Both the position numbers and the translations under genes were made by a program. DNA of 64,000 nucleotides from Uranotaenia lowii (Eukaryota > Arthropoda > Insecta > Diptera > Culicidae). The notes below the pieces were generated by a model that worked only from the letters and a program-made list of their open reading frames with translations, did not search any database and was not told the origin of the DNA. The stretch is from positions 334,020,009-334,084,008 of the forward strand of contig NC_073693.1 in the NCBI RefSeq assembly GCF_029784155.1. Direction: 5' to 3'. Shown here in pieces: positions 49,101 through 60,908 of this stretch; position 1 is the stretch's first letter, and every line of letters starts with the position of its first letter.

Positions 49101-49879
49101 AGATTGGAAACATTCACACATTGGAAATAGTATCTATTTACACTGTTGTTTGACTTATGGTCTAAGGTCAAGTTTATTTATTCGTTAGTTAACTGCAAAT
49201 TTTATGCGAGATTTAACTTGCAATCTAAGAATTCGTGAACCATTAGCGTTAAGCAGGTTGGGCCAAACAATGAAGTTCTCCATATTTGTCATTTGTAGTG
49301 TTTATTATTTTCTAATCTCTAACATTAAATATGATTTCTTTACTAGCCGGTCTTGTGTTCTTTGCTGCATCATAAAAATTGAAATTTGACAAAATAAATC
49401 TTATTTAGATTTATATTTGTAGGCATCATGTTAATCCATTCCAGCATTTTCAACTAAGAACTGAAGCTAATGTTTCGAATTTCAATACCACGATGACTTC
49501 ATCCAATTTCGTGAAACTTGATTAAAAGTTTGTTTTTCAAGATCTGAAATTTTTACTTTTTCATAACAATCATGAGGTTTTTTTTATTAAGCCAAAATTT
49601 ATATTTTATTGCTATGGATTCACCATTTTCGACTTCTTAAGTGAGGAGGGTTAACGAATTACCATAAAAAACTTTGTAAGTATCTTAATTACATCGCATG
49701 CCACATTTGGCTCCTTTTCTTTGATACGTTTACGATTTATGCAATAAAAAAAAAATGATAAATAAACTTGTGTCCATTACGAGTACGCCCTGAAAAAAAG
49801 GATGATCTTAAATTATTCGTACGCCATCAATCTCTTTCATAATTGGATGGTGTCTTTTGATTGATATTTGTTCAATTAA
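46171..49879. other. Long AT-rich stretch, no gene seen
   Basis: About 3.7 kb with only short AT-driven frames (the longest is 86 codons at 47437-47697), a TTTG microsatellite near 47203-47220 and no recognised repeat. Consistent with intron or intergenic DNA. Confidence 0.35.
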
Positions 49880-50017
49880 TGCCAACAAAAAGTTATATAG
49901 GAGCCCCCCCCCCCTTTCCTCTTCCCATTCCTAACCCAAAACCTTCTCATATCAATCTGGTTGCATTGGTTGATCAGTTCTTGAAAATTTAATAGGGAAG
50001 AGTTTATAATATAATAA

Positions 50018-50235
50018 GGTGGCCAGATTTTTTTATCCTAAAAACTGACAAAATCCGGGCATTTGATTTAAAAATGTTCATCAACATAATCCGGGCAGTA
50101 TATAGGCACAAAACTTTCCCTCAAAAATAGTTTGGATGTATTAATGAAAAATTATAAGAAATCATTGTACATATGAAGTGAATGAATCCGGGCCAAATCC
50201 AGGCTTTTTCTGACGAAATTTGAGCAATTGGGCCG
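50018..50235. repeat. Fragment of a CCGGGC-rich interspersed repeat
   Basis: Contains GGTGGCCAGATTTTTTTATC and repeated AATCCGGGC words. GGGCCAAATCCAGGCTTTTT resembles GGGCAAATCCAGGCAATTTT at about 41007-41026 inside hAT-1 copy B. Probably an old DNA-transposon fragment. Confidence 0.3.
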
Positions 50236-50483
50236 ACTGGACTTTTTACAAGTTTTGTGTCAAATATCTTTCTTTTTATATTTCCCATGTCTAATTTGAT
50301 ACCATTCCCTGTTCCTATGTACGCACTGGCAGAAGGTTGGTGTCCCAAATAATCAAAGAATCATTTCTCGAGCCCTATTCCCTTTCTATGTTAAATTTGG
50401 TTCCTAACACAAGTTCTCGAGTTAGGAAAAAATTGTATAGGAGCCTCCCTCCTCCCTTCTTTCATCTCCTATGGAAGCAGGGA

Positions 50484-51480
50484 GGGGTCTCAGGTGTTCC
50501 TCAAGGATCAATTTTAGGACCCCTGTTTTTTAGCTTTTTATCAACGATCTGCCTTCTGCAATGCAGTACTGCTCTATACATCTTTTCGCTGATGATGTGC
50601 AGATGTATCTTTGTGAAAAGCTAACTAAAAACTCGAATGCCTTTTTTGGTAAAATAAACCATGATCTCACTAAACTAACTGAATGGTCTAACGCAAATCT
50701 CTTACCAATCAATCCCTCTAAAACAAAAGCTATGTTCTTCGGATAACAACAACATTCTTTAGCTATCCACAACTTACTTTTAATGATGACGTTATTCAAT
50801 TTGTTGATTACGCCGAAAACCTTGGTATTATTTTCGATTGTGATCTCGCTGGAAATCGACATGTGAACGATCAATGCGGCAAAATTTAAGGTGCTGTTAA
50901 CAGACTAAACCTAATTATTAGATGCTAATACCTAACTAAAATTATTCAAAGCTTATGTTTTTCCTTTGTTTATTTATAATGATTTTATCTACTTGAACGA
51001 TTCAAAGAGATCTGAATGTACACTATGAGTAGTCCTTAATTCCTGTGTAAGATATGTCTTCAATTTATTACGGTTTTCCCGAAATTCCCTTTTACATTAA
51101 CTTCCCTTTTACAAGTATCAATCATGCATGATGATGCATAAAATTCTTCACTCAGGAAAGCCGGTTTACTTAAAAACATTGCTCTCTTCTTTAAGAAACT
51201 CACGCACTCGAAATATTTTAACTCCTCCGCATAGTTATTCTAATTACGGTAAATTATTCTTCGTTTGGGATATTGTTAATAAGAAAATCTTCCCACAAGT
51301 TTAAAATTAATTACAAGGGAATCAAATTTCAAAAGCTGTTTGCTGGAAGAATACATGGAGTAACAACGACAAAGATTAAATTTGGAGCAGAAATGAAACG
51401 ATAAGTAGGTCCAACAGAATCAACCAAATTGTAGCAATTTAAAAGATGTGTATCTTACGTTACATAAATAAATCAATAAA
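50484..51480 (+). pseudogene. Broken non-LTR retrotransposon reverse transcriptase, C-terminal part
   Basis: The block GVPQGSILGPL (codons from 50493) is motif 3 of non-LTR reverse transcriptases. A one-base deletion near 50535 shifts the frame, after which INDLPSAMQYCS and the catalytic FADDVQMYL follow (FADD at 50585-50596), then LTEWSNANLLPINPSKTKAM. After a TAA near 50744 the frame resumes with FVDYAENLGIIFDCDL and later HKILHSGKPVYLK and NSRTRNILTPPHSYS-like pieces near 51130-51245, typical of the C-terminal region of Jockey/CR1-type elements. An AATAAA-like, TAAA-rich tail near 51464-51484 would be the 3' end. The 5' part is missing, as expected for a 5'-truncated copy, and it is not functional. 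It sits inside a Helitron remnant. Confidence 0.75.
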
Positions 51481-52079
51481 TAAAGATTCATGGAAATATT
51501 TATTGTACACTATAACCCTCCCATGCCAAATTTAGTTCCATTTGCACGATTTGTTACTCAATTAAACGGAAAAAATTATGGAATTTAAGATGACCCCTAT
51601 CTCCTCACTGGAAAGAGGGAGGGGTGCCAAATATAAATTGAAACATTCTTTGTACCCTTACACCATCCCACACTAATTTGCTTGAAAAATGAGTTATGTA
51701 GAAAATTGTAAGAGAGCTCCCCTCCCCCTTGCTTCCACCCTTCTGGAAATCGGTATCGGTCCCAAATAATCGTAGAAGTATTTCTTGCTTGTACTCAAAC
51801 TCTCTACTATGTCAAACTTGGTACGATTTGCTTGAACGGCTTTTGAATTATCCAAACAAATGTCTTTTGATTGGGAGGCTTCTTCCCCATTCTCGTGAGA
51901 GGGAGGAGTCTCAAACTGTAATAGAAACCTTCCCCGGCCTTCAATATTCTCACCAGCCAAGTTTCACTCAAATCAGGTCATAATTATCCGAGTCTATAGG
52001 GAACAGACAGAAGTTAACTTTTATATGATATGCCAAAAACTATATGGATTCAACATTTCAGCCCGTTCCATAATTTTAA

Positions 52080-53583
52080 AACTTAAAAGTTACACGCTCA
52101 TAAAATTTGTGAAGCCAAAATCAAACGTTGCCAAAATCGAAAGGTTTTTTTTGTCACTTTTTTTTTAATTTAATCAAAATTGATGTAAAACATACAGAAT
52201 AAAACAATTACAAATTTGGATACAGATCTAGCACAATTTTTGAATTTAGATTTAGAATACAAATTCAAAATTCAGAAAAAAAATTAAGTTTGAAAAAAAA
52301 TTTACAATCAACATAAATTGTTTAGGAATTGAAAAAAAGATCATGAACTTAACACATTGCGGACCAAATAGGAGAAATGTAGTTTATTTCGCTTGTTAAC
52401 AATAAAAAAATAATATATGCTACACTTTGAAGTAAAACTCGAATGGACAAACTTTTATTGTTAATTTTTTTTTCAACAAAATTTAACACAAAACTTGCCG
52501 TGACTAAGAAATGCAAAATTTTTAAAGTTTAATTCAGGGGTTTTTGAGATATAAAACGCCGAATTTCGGTGTTTCTCGTCATAGATTTCTTTGTGGCACT
52601 GCATGTGTTAAGATTGCTTGTCATTTCAATTTCCAGATTTCAAACTTTCCACCAAAATTAGTTTGTTAACACTATTCAGCTGAAAATTTCAAATAAGAGG
52701 TATAGTTCGAGTTTTATGTTTTATCCGAAAACCCCCAATTTTATTTTAAAAAATCATCCGCAAGATGTTCATTAAGGAATTGATAATTTATGAACATTAT
52801 TTGCTGTTAAAGAAACATCTTCACTTAAAAAATCTGCACAAAATTGTTTATTTCATTGGTGTATTGTTTAACTTTATTAATTAACATGACACAAAGGACA
52901 CAAAAATTTTATATTTCAGAAACCAATGGACACAATTTTGCTCATTTAATTTATTTGAGTAACGGGAAGTGTATTATTAAATTTTGTAGAATATGGTTTC
53001 ATTATTAGATTTGTAACATTTGAATTATGCTTCTTAATGGAAAATACTATTTAGAGGCAACCGAAAAAACGAGATATCTGTTGTAATATTTCAGCTTTTA
53101 AAGCTATATTTCATATTAAAATCTATATTTAGGTTCAAGTTTGTATCAAGCAAATTTGATCCGAAAATCTTATGATTTTAATCTCTCACTTTTTTAATTT
53201 GATTTATTTTCAACAAAGGTTAAAATTTTTGAATTTGCAAAATAGTTTGGAAGATTGACCTAGTTTGATTTGAGTAAGGAATAAGTTTTTTTAAGAAATG
53301 GAAGGCTCTCCTAAAAACGCTTATTTTATGATCAAATCAACCAAGTTTTGTCTATCAGACTCTTAAACAAATTCAAAGATTTCAATCATCGATGAAAAAG
53401 AACTTAATTCATCTTTTAGTTTTAGTAATAATTTTTCAAATTCACGATTTAATACGAAAACTTTTAATTTCAAAGTACTTTAAAATGAATAATCATAAAG
53501 TTGCAAACACTATTTGTTTAATTTTTGTTTGTATTTGTGCATTGTTGGGCAAATAATCATAGTCGGTTCTTCCTACGGCCCTA
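52080..53583 (+). mobile_element. hAT-1 family copy C, left end lost
   Basis: The right end reads TCGGTTCTTCCTACGGCCCT, identical to that of copy A, but the C run and CATG before it are gone. Internal matches to copy A include GCCGAATTTCGGTGTTT, GAGATATAAAACGCC/GAGATATTGAATGCC and GTTTGTATCAAGCAAATTTGAT. No left terminus or target duplication could be found. Confidence 0.6.
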
Positions 53584-55940
53584 GGTCCTGTTATAGGGAA
53601 AACAAAAAGATCATGTTGTTTCTTAAAACCGCTCGATGTTAGCACAAGATAAGTTTTGAATAGTTGTTTTGAAAACAGGCACAAATATTCTCATCTTATA
53701 AAGGAACATAGGATTGAGAATCATAAAATTTTAATTATTAGGTAAGAAGATATTTGAAAAAAAAAATTAAAGTTGAAACCATTTTCGCAGAAATTGCAAC
53801 TTTTTTAAAGAAGTTCGGTTAATCCTTAATTGAGTTCCCACATTTGAGCGAACGTCCCTGCGCACCATCATGATTCATGTGATTCGATCAGGAAAACAGA
53901 TAAAGGGCCGCAAAGAGAGAAAAAAAATCCCGGCACCATGAGCATGAGGAAGTGAAATCGAACGCATCGGCAGTTATTTATGATTGCATGATTTTTTTTC
54001 CTTCTGGTGCACTGGGAGTGTTGCATTCACTTCTGCATTGACCACCACAAGCTGCATTGATAGAAGAGATGGGACTGCACGAGGGAAAAAAATCAAATGT
54101 GGAATGGGAATCCTCGATCCGTGTCATCGTCAAGCATCCAGGGTACCGGGGCAGTTTTCATGGAATTTGTATCGGCCATTCAGATTTTTAGATCGCCCAT
54201 CCAGCGGTGTTGTGACTCTAGCAATTCTTTTAAAAAGTAGAAAAGAAAATTATTGTTGCTTTACAGGAGCGATTTCTGTTAAGGCATTCCAGTCATCGAA
54301 ACGACATTCGACTCCTCACAAATATCTTTTTCAACGCAGTTCTCTACCTAAGGTACAAATTCATTTCTAGAGACAAAAACTGACCCGACTTACTCGTGTA
54401 GACTTTTTTTCCGGAGAAGAGTCAAACATTGAAGATGGGAAATGTATGACCCTTCCGGTGAATCAAACACAAGCAGGAAGATTAATTGCGATACCTTGCC
54501 GTTTGGGTTTGGGTGCGATTTGTTTGTCGATCTGGGTTATTTATGGTGACATGACATTTTTCAATTATTTCAGGTTTTAACAAACATATTCAAGGAAATA
54601 AAATTGAGAAAATGCTTTGTGCTATGTATGTAATGTGAAAATTGTGAACTCATTCATAAAAAATCTGATTCTGGTTTTACCAGAAAACTAAAAAAAACTC
54701 AAAAGTTTGTCTTAACAGGACATATCAAGAAGAAACACAATACAGATCAAAGTGGGACCAGTACTTGTCCCACATCCAGATTGAAACTTAATTCCGGCTG
54801 GAGCAGTACGGTTCTTTTTTGTCAGATGTTGTAAATTTGAAGCAAAGAAAAATACAGCATCACTGTTTGATTTTTTTTCTTGCAAAACCGGAACATCAAA
54901 CTCGAAATGAAGAACAAGACCGGTGGCAAAACTTTTGGCCGCTTTAGATTCGAAGATTGTTTCGAAAGCAGAGATTCCTGGAAGCAGGGGAAAAAAGTAG
55001 TTCTACAAACAGCTCCAAACTTTCGACCACTTCCGACTGGCTCTCGGAACGGACTCTCTGTTCTGATGGCAGACGAAAAAGTAAGATTTGAGTAAGATGA
55101 ACTTGAGATGCTTCCTGATTTGCTGTTTTGCCACCACCACCACTTGGGAGACATGTTGCAGAATTTACCACTTGATTCGAGAACAGTCGTATATCAGCGG
55201 GGTAATTTACGATTCTCTTCCCGAGTGCTGGTAACGGAGCCTCATATTTCAGACAAGGGTGTTTTGAGTAGAGAAAGAAGATCCAGGAGTTTGAAGAAAA
55301 CTTTCCGTGGGACTATCTGTGTTGTTTAAGCATTTGTACAGGTGTATTTTAAATATGGGATGCTAACAGAACTCGTTCAGTAGAAGATACAAATGAACTA
55401 CCAGCATGATCTTGTTTTTAAGTTTTCCAAATTCGAGACAGACGATTGAATGTAGTTGTGAATAATGTTACACATTTTTGTAACTGCGTCACAGAAAGAA
55501 ATAAACTTAATACTTTTTATTAACACAAAAGGGAAAATAATGCTTCGAGACAGAAGAGGATTTTCCATCTACGATCATGAATGTTTTATTCGAGCAGTGC
55601 CTTATTTTGTAGGAACCAGTTGCTGAAATTAGAAATAAAATTTGTTCATCACAAAAAACTTAAAAAAAACGGAACAATTTTAAAATCAGCCTTTTTCTAT
55701 AAGAGAGTTAAGTCATTGGAGGATGATCACCTGCTGTTAATCTTAAAAAACACATATACTAAAAAAAGTTAGTGGAAAATGTGATAACGAGCTTTTTATA
55801 AAGCTCGAGAAAAGTAAAAGAAGTCGAATTAAAAACAGGTTTGAAAAACATTAGATAAATGACTAGGAGCATCTTGAGTAAGCATAAGACATTGTCTCAG
55901 TTTAGCTAGGATTGTGAAACTTGTTGAAAGTCGGGTTTGG
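53584..55940. other. No gene supported; single-copy-looking islands at about 53800-54370 and 54860-55330
   Basis: Two GC-balanced stretches separated and followed by AT-rich DNA. The frames are 128 codons (53984-54370), 110 codons minus (54822-55154) and 71-75 codons; they overlap in opposite directions and match no family that I recognise. The sequence is not related to the repeats elsewhere in the window and is probably host DNA. Confidence 0.35.
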
Positions 55941-55949
55941 ATACCATTG

Positions 55950-56870
55950 AAGAATTATAGATTCCATTCAGAGATTCTGGTTCCTTATGATTAATCGAGA
56001 TTGTATTTGTGTTTTCATAATTTGGATTATGTATCCAGTTCAGGATTCTTGATGTTTGGTTTGAATCATCATTAAAAATTGAAATAAAATGCTATGTTTG
56101 AAATCGTCGTTTAAATTTGGTTTAACAAAATTCATTTCTTCAAAAATCCTTTTAACAAAAAAATTGACTCATGGTTTTTGAAACTCATACGCATTTTAAA
56201 ACTCATACGCATTTTATACATTTAGTTTATATTTTTCCGAATATGATAAAAAAAACTGAAAAATCATATGCAATATTCAAACATTACAAAACTTCAAAAT
56301 GGCGATGAAGATTCATGAATTGAATTTTTTATTTTTATTTAGATTTGATAGTCGGATCAGAAATACATAATTGAAAATGAAACCCAAAACAACCGAATTA
56401 TTATTAAAGATTAATGGGCTCTGAAACTTAATTCAATTCTTGGCCCACATTTCTTAACAAAGAAACCGTTTTTAGGCAAATTTGAGAGAACCTATTAAAA
56501 TTCCGGAACGATTAAAAATTAAAATTTTGAATTCAAGTTCTAAATTTAGATACAGATTTAGCACGTAAATGAGTTCCACAATCAAATTCTAGCAATCTTA
56601 TGCTAAGTTCACCAGATTTTGATGTAAATTTCAAAATTTAATGAAAGTAAGTTCACTATTTTGTAGCTAAAGGATTTTTTATACAAATCCTGAACATCAT
56701 TTCAAAGATTTAAGGATGTATGTTCAAAAGTTTCTATTTAACACGAAAAACTATTTATTTTAAGGATCTTCAAAATTAATAAATTAAATGTATTAAAAAG
56801 TATTTTTTATTTCATAAATTGTTTGGGCAAAAATGTAAAAGAAGAAGATTGGTCACCAAACCCCTTTACC
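55950..56870 (+). mobile_element. Degenerate hAT-1 family copy E
   Basis: Internal phrases match copy A in order: CAGAGATTCTGGTTCC, ATAATTTGGATTATGTATCC, TTCAGGATTCTT and the closing GGTCACCAAACCCCTTTACC, where copy A has a C run. Both termini are eroded. Confidence 0.5.
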
Positions 56871-57411
56871 TTGTGAAGCTTAAAACTTATCAAACAATTC
56901 AGAAATGAAATTTTGCGGGAAACAATTATTAGCTTCTTCTCCTTAAGTGTGATGCATTTGATGTCTTTGATGATTTTGACTTTATAAATTTTAGCGTAGT
57001 TCATAATATTTTTGAAAGCTAAAAAAAAGATAAAGTATTCGACAATATTGTAGAACATAAAAATTCATAAAACTTTGTCATTACACATCTATCTCTTGAA
57101 ATGAAAATTTTATGACAACTTGTTTTCTTAAAGTTAGAGTGGTCCTATAAAAATCAATTTTTGCGTGATATCTTTTCATGGTGATATTTAATAAAAATCA
57201 TTTATTGAGCAACATTTGAGATTATTGTTTGTTGTTTTGTTTTGTTGAAAAAGATTTTCCAAAATTTGTTTTGGAATATGTGTAGAAAAATGACTATTTT
57301 AGTGCTTCAATAACTTCAAACGGAGCAAATCGAAAATAATATCGTTGGTTGCATTTGAAAGTTCATATTACAATTTTTACAAACTAAAAAAACTGGATAT
57401 ATGTTTTCTGA
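56871..57411. other. No gene seen
   Basis: AT-rich DNA up to the TTAA border of the next element. Confidence 0.3.
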
Positions 57412-57415
57412 TTAA

Positions 57416-58156
57416 GGGGGGGGGTAGGGTCTAACACTTTCAAAAAAATCGATTTTTTTATTTTTTTATTTTCTTATTGTAAAACATTTCAAGAATGTTG
57501 TGTCAAATTTTCAAGTCAATTGAAGCAAAACTGTAGAAGTTATAGGCCTTTATCTCCTCCTATCTAATACTGCAAGAAAGCAAGAGCAGAAACTTCAAAC
57601 GCGTTTTTCTCGAAAGCACATTTTTAAAGTCCGTGGACATTGTCATTTGAAAACTACTTATCCGATTCTTTTCAAATTTGGAAAATATTTTCTACATATA
57701 AAATACCAGACCCCAACGTTTTTCTTTTTTGTTTTTTTTTACTTTGGGGAGATTTTACAGGTGAAAAATAGTGGATTTTTTCGTGAAAAATCGTAGTTTT
57801 TACTTCAAACAGCCACAAAAATTTCATAAAAAATTTTTTAAGTTAAATAAAAACGTTGGGGTCAAGAAAAACATCTATTAAAAATATTTTGCTCTGATTT
57901 TTTGACTTCAGATGATTCTGTGCTGAGATACAGTGTCCACCGCAAATCCTGTTTTCTAAAAGGCATCCTCGAAAGTGCTCCGTCACCGGCTCATTTTTCA
58001 ATATTTTTCTACGAAAAAATTACTAAATATTCTTTTAACAATGCTTTGTATAATGCAAAAAATTTGAATACATTTGTTTGAACGATAGCTCTAGGAAAAA
58101 AATAGTGAAAATGTTGTTTTTTTATACCCGTTAGACCCTACCCCCCCCCCCCCCCC
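57416..58156 (-). mobile_element. TTAA-flanked non-autonomous element, copy 2
   Basis: Inverted copy of 23237-23966 with TTAA on both sides (57412-57415 and 58157-58160) and matching G/C-run plus TAGGGTCTAAC termini. The terminal C run near 58141-58156 is longer than in copy 1. Interior differences from copy 1 are scattered single bases and small homopolymer changes. Confidence 0.78.
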
Positions 58157-58160
58157 TTAA

Positions 58161-60908
58161 ACGCATCAATCGTTGTATGAACTTTCTGAAAATCGTCAAA
58201 ATCTTAAATATTTTCAGTTCAAGAGATAGATGTTTGATATTTCTGACAAAGTGTCATGAATAATTATGTTCAACAAGATTGTCGAATTATGTAAGCCTAT
58301 TTGTAAACAATTTCACGATTTGAAAAACTATGTCATAATCCTTTTATTATCCCTTAATGATAACTTTACTACATAGTATTAAGTAATGTGGTATACAAAT
58401 GTTGCATCTAACCTTGCTGTTACATGATGCTCCGTTTGACGGTACCAAAATTGAAGACATGACACATTGCAACTGGAAGTGATGCCAAACAGCACTTGTA
58501 ATGGTACGACATCTGTCAACTTTTTAAGCTTCAAATTACATTATTTATTTTTATTCATGTGAGTAAAATGTGCAAATTAAATTGATGTAGATAAGCTTTA
58601 GCCCAGTGTATCAAGGAAACGAATGGTTTTTAAAGGTTAAAAATATGTTAAGTTTGTTTTGTTTTTCGACCGCAATTTTCTTTTATTTATACTCAAGGGC
58701 CTACTTAACCTATTTTCAAAAAGGATTCCAATTACAGCATTTTGATGTTCTGATTTTGCAATTTGTTCGACGTTATTATTGGTGATCTGCATCTGTATGT
58801 GTGTATGTATGTAGATAATCCATCATGGGTGCACGGATTCACCGCAGTTTTATCAAAGCAAGTGCTCACATGCTTTTTAGATAACATCAATTAATCATAA
58901 AATCTTAAATGCACTATACCCGACACCATGATTTCGTGTGAATTGTTATGAAATGAATGTATTACGTGTACATGAAAGTATATTTTTGGAGAACAAATCA
59001 ATCAGATACACAACCAGTTGAAGATTCATAACATTTTTAGTGCTATATATTTACTACAGGTATTCCGGCATCCGTGTATATACCTGGCCAGTTGGCAGCT
59101 GATTGAAAGTTCCATTTTATGCAAATAAATATGAACAAACATCTTTCCCATCGGCTAGTAAAGGGACCTAACCCAAACCTTACTGCCGATACTGAACTTC
59201 AAATACAAATCTGTCTAGCATTTTAAACCAGCACCAGCACACCGCACTAGCTGGCCAACTTTCAGCGCTCCATTTCGAACCCAAATATTAAAAACTATTA
59301 GGTTTTTAGGCTCTGGACACTTTTCTCAGCATATTTTGCGTGTCTTTTTTTTCTCTCTTCACTACTGCCCCATTACCTAAACTAAGTTTTCAAAAGAGAC
59401 TTCTATGCTTTTTCTTCTCTTCCATTTTTTTTACTGCATCTCTGCTCCAAAGCTAACAGCACCCTAACCATAGATCACTTTTCTAAGAATTTTCCATTAC
59501 ACTTCAAATTATCTTATTCACCCTCTTTATTTCTTTGCTATTTGAAACTCCCCTCCACGATCACTTGTTTTGCTGAGAAGCCATCGTTAAACTCTTCTTA
59601 AAATCACTTAAACCGCATAAAATGAACACCTCAGATCATCTGAACTTTTCCAAAGAGAAGCACTTTCCTTAAATGTCAAGAAATGACAGCTGCGACTCAG
59701 CATTATATTATTGGCTCAGATGTACAGTCGATTTTAATTCTTTCAATTTCATTTCAATTCTCATATTTTTTATCATTGATACCCAGTAAGGCCATTTGAG
59801 AAAAAAAACTCTAATGCGATTTTTCTACCCAGCACAACGATGACTTTTCTCTCGGCTGTATTTTTATTCACCATAACACTGCTTTTCCTAGCTTTCCTTT
59901 CAGCCAGATTTTTTCTCGGATACTCCCGCTTCTTCCCCCTTGCTTTCATATCCACTTTTTTTTCCTCCCCTCTTCCTACCCCATCTCTGCATTATTCACT
60001 TTTTTTCCCTTTGAAATAGCGTCCAATGCATTTCCTTTCCCTTTTCTTTTTAAATTTATAGCTGTTTCTTTCTACACCGATTTCAAATTCACTCCTGAAT
60101 ATAATCCTCCCTTCATGTTAAAAATAAGCATATGATTATGCTACGCATGGACTAGCAAAATTGAATTGAAGAAACTTCTCGGTCCGCCGTATCATCAATG
60201 AAATTTTCAATAATAGCACAAATCGGAAAGCGACCAATATATTTGATCGCAGCAAGCCAAACATCCACTGCCGTCGCTATGGCAACCACCCGAAAGGGGG
60301 AGTTGATTTTTTTTTTCACCATCAACCTGACGCGTCCATTGCAATTATTTCTTCAAGAGCATAACTTTGCATTAATTTGAACTAAATCACTAGGGAAAAA
60401 ACTATAAGCGCTCAACAACAATTCAATTCTTCACCATTAGAGCCTCTTCAAATTTCACCCCGATGTTCACTTCTCAAATCACCTTCTTTATGAACCCATC
60501 AGCAGAAAACTGCACAAATTCTATTGAGCACTTTTTTTAGAGGATTTCTAAGGAAATCTGTTTTTTTTTTTCTTACTGGAACCACAATTTCCATGAAAAT
60601 ATTTATCGAAATGATGATAAAAGCACAACACTACTTCGAAGCCAAATCTATCTTTTTTCGAGGTACACAATCTAGAGAACCCAAACTTGTGCCCAAACTA
60701 TATTCACATATGCGTAGCCCCGGGAAAACACGACCGCACGCGACGAGAGCCAATACCGAACTGGTTATTATTGGTGATCTGCATCTCCATGTAAAATAAA
60801 TTTATATTTTTTAAGATTTAACCTTATTTATTCATCAAAAATTGGATAAATTGAAAAGAAATAATCTGTTCATATTTCGATGGTGATATGAACATTTTTA
60901 TTTAAACA
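58161..60908. other. No gene supported; single-copy-looking island between 23-bp direct repeats
   Basis: 58161-58770 is AT-rich. About 58800-60790 is GC-balanced with several C/T-rich stretches and only short frames (60-91 codons) without recognised domains. A 23-base sequence beginning GTTATTATTGGTGATCTG occurs identically at 58772-58794 and 60764-60786, bracketing this island. Confidence 0.4.

Larger units (their letters stand above)
49880..52028 (-). mobile_element. Helitron remnant, split by a non-LTR fragment
   Basis: The 5' end lies near 52028 on the minus strand: TC after A, followed by ATATAAAAG and then CTGTCTGTTCCCTATAGACT, as in the 60909-62875 element. Interior subrepeats (GTCCCAAATAATC..., GGGAGGAGTCTCAAAC, TTTGGTACGATTTGC) occur on both sides of about 50484-51480, where reverse-transcriptase sequence intervenes. 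No 3' hairpin plus CTAG was found at the left side, so the element is truncated there. Confidence 0.5.

Noticed and set aside
53984..54370. 128-codon open frame
   Set aside because: No recognisable domain or conserved motif; it could be chance in GC-balanced DNA. Transcript evidence would be needed.
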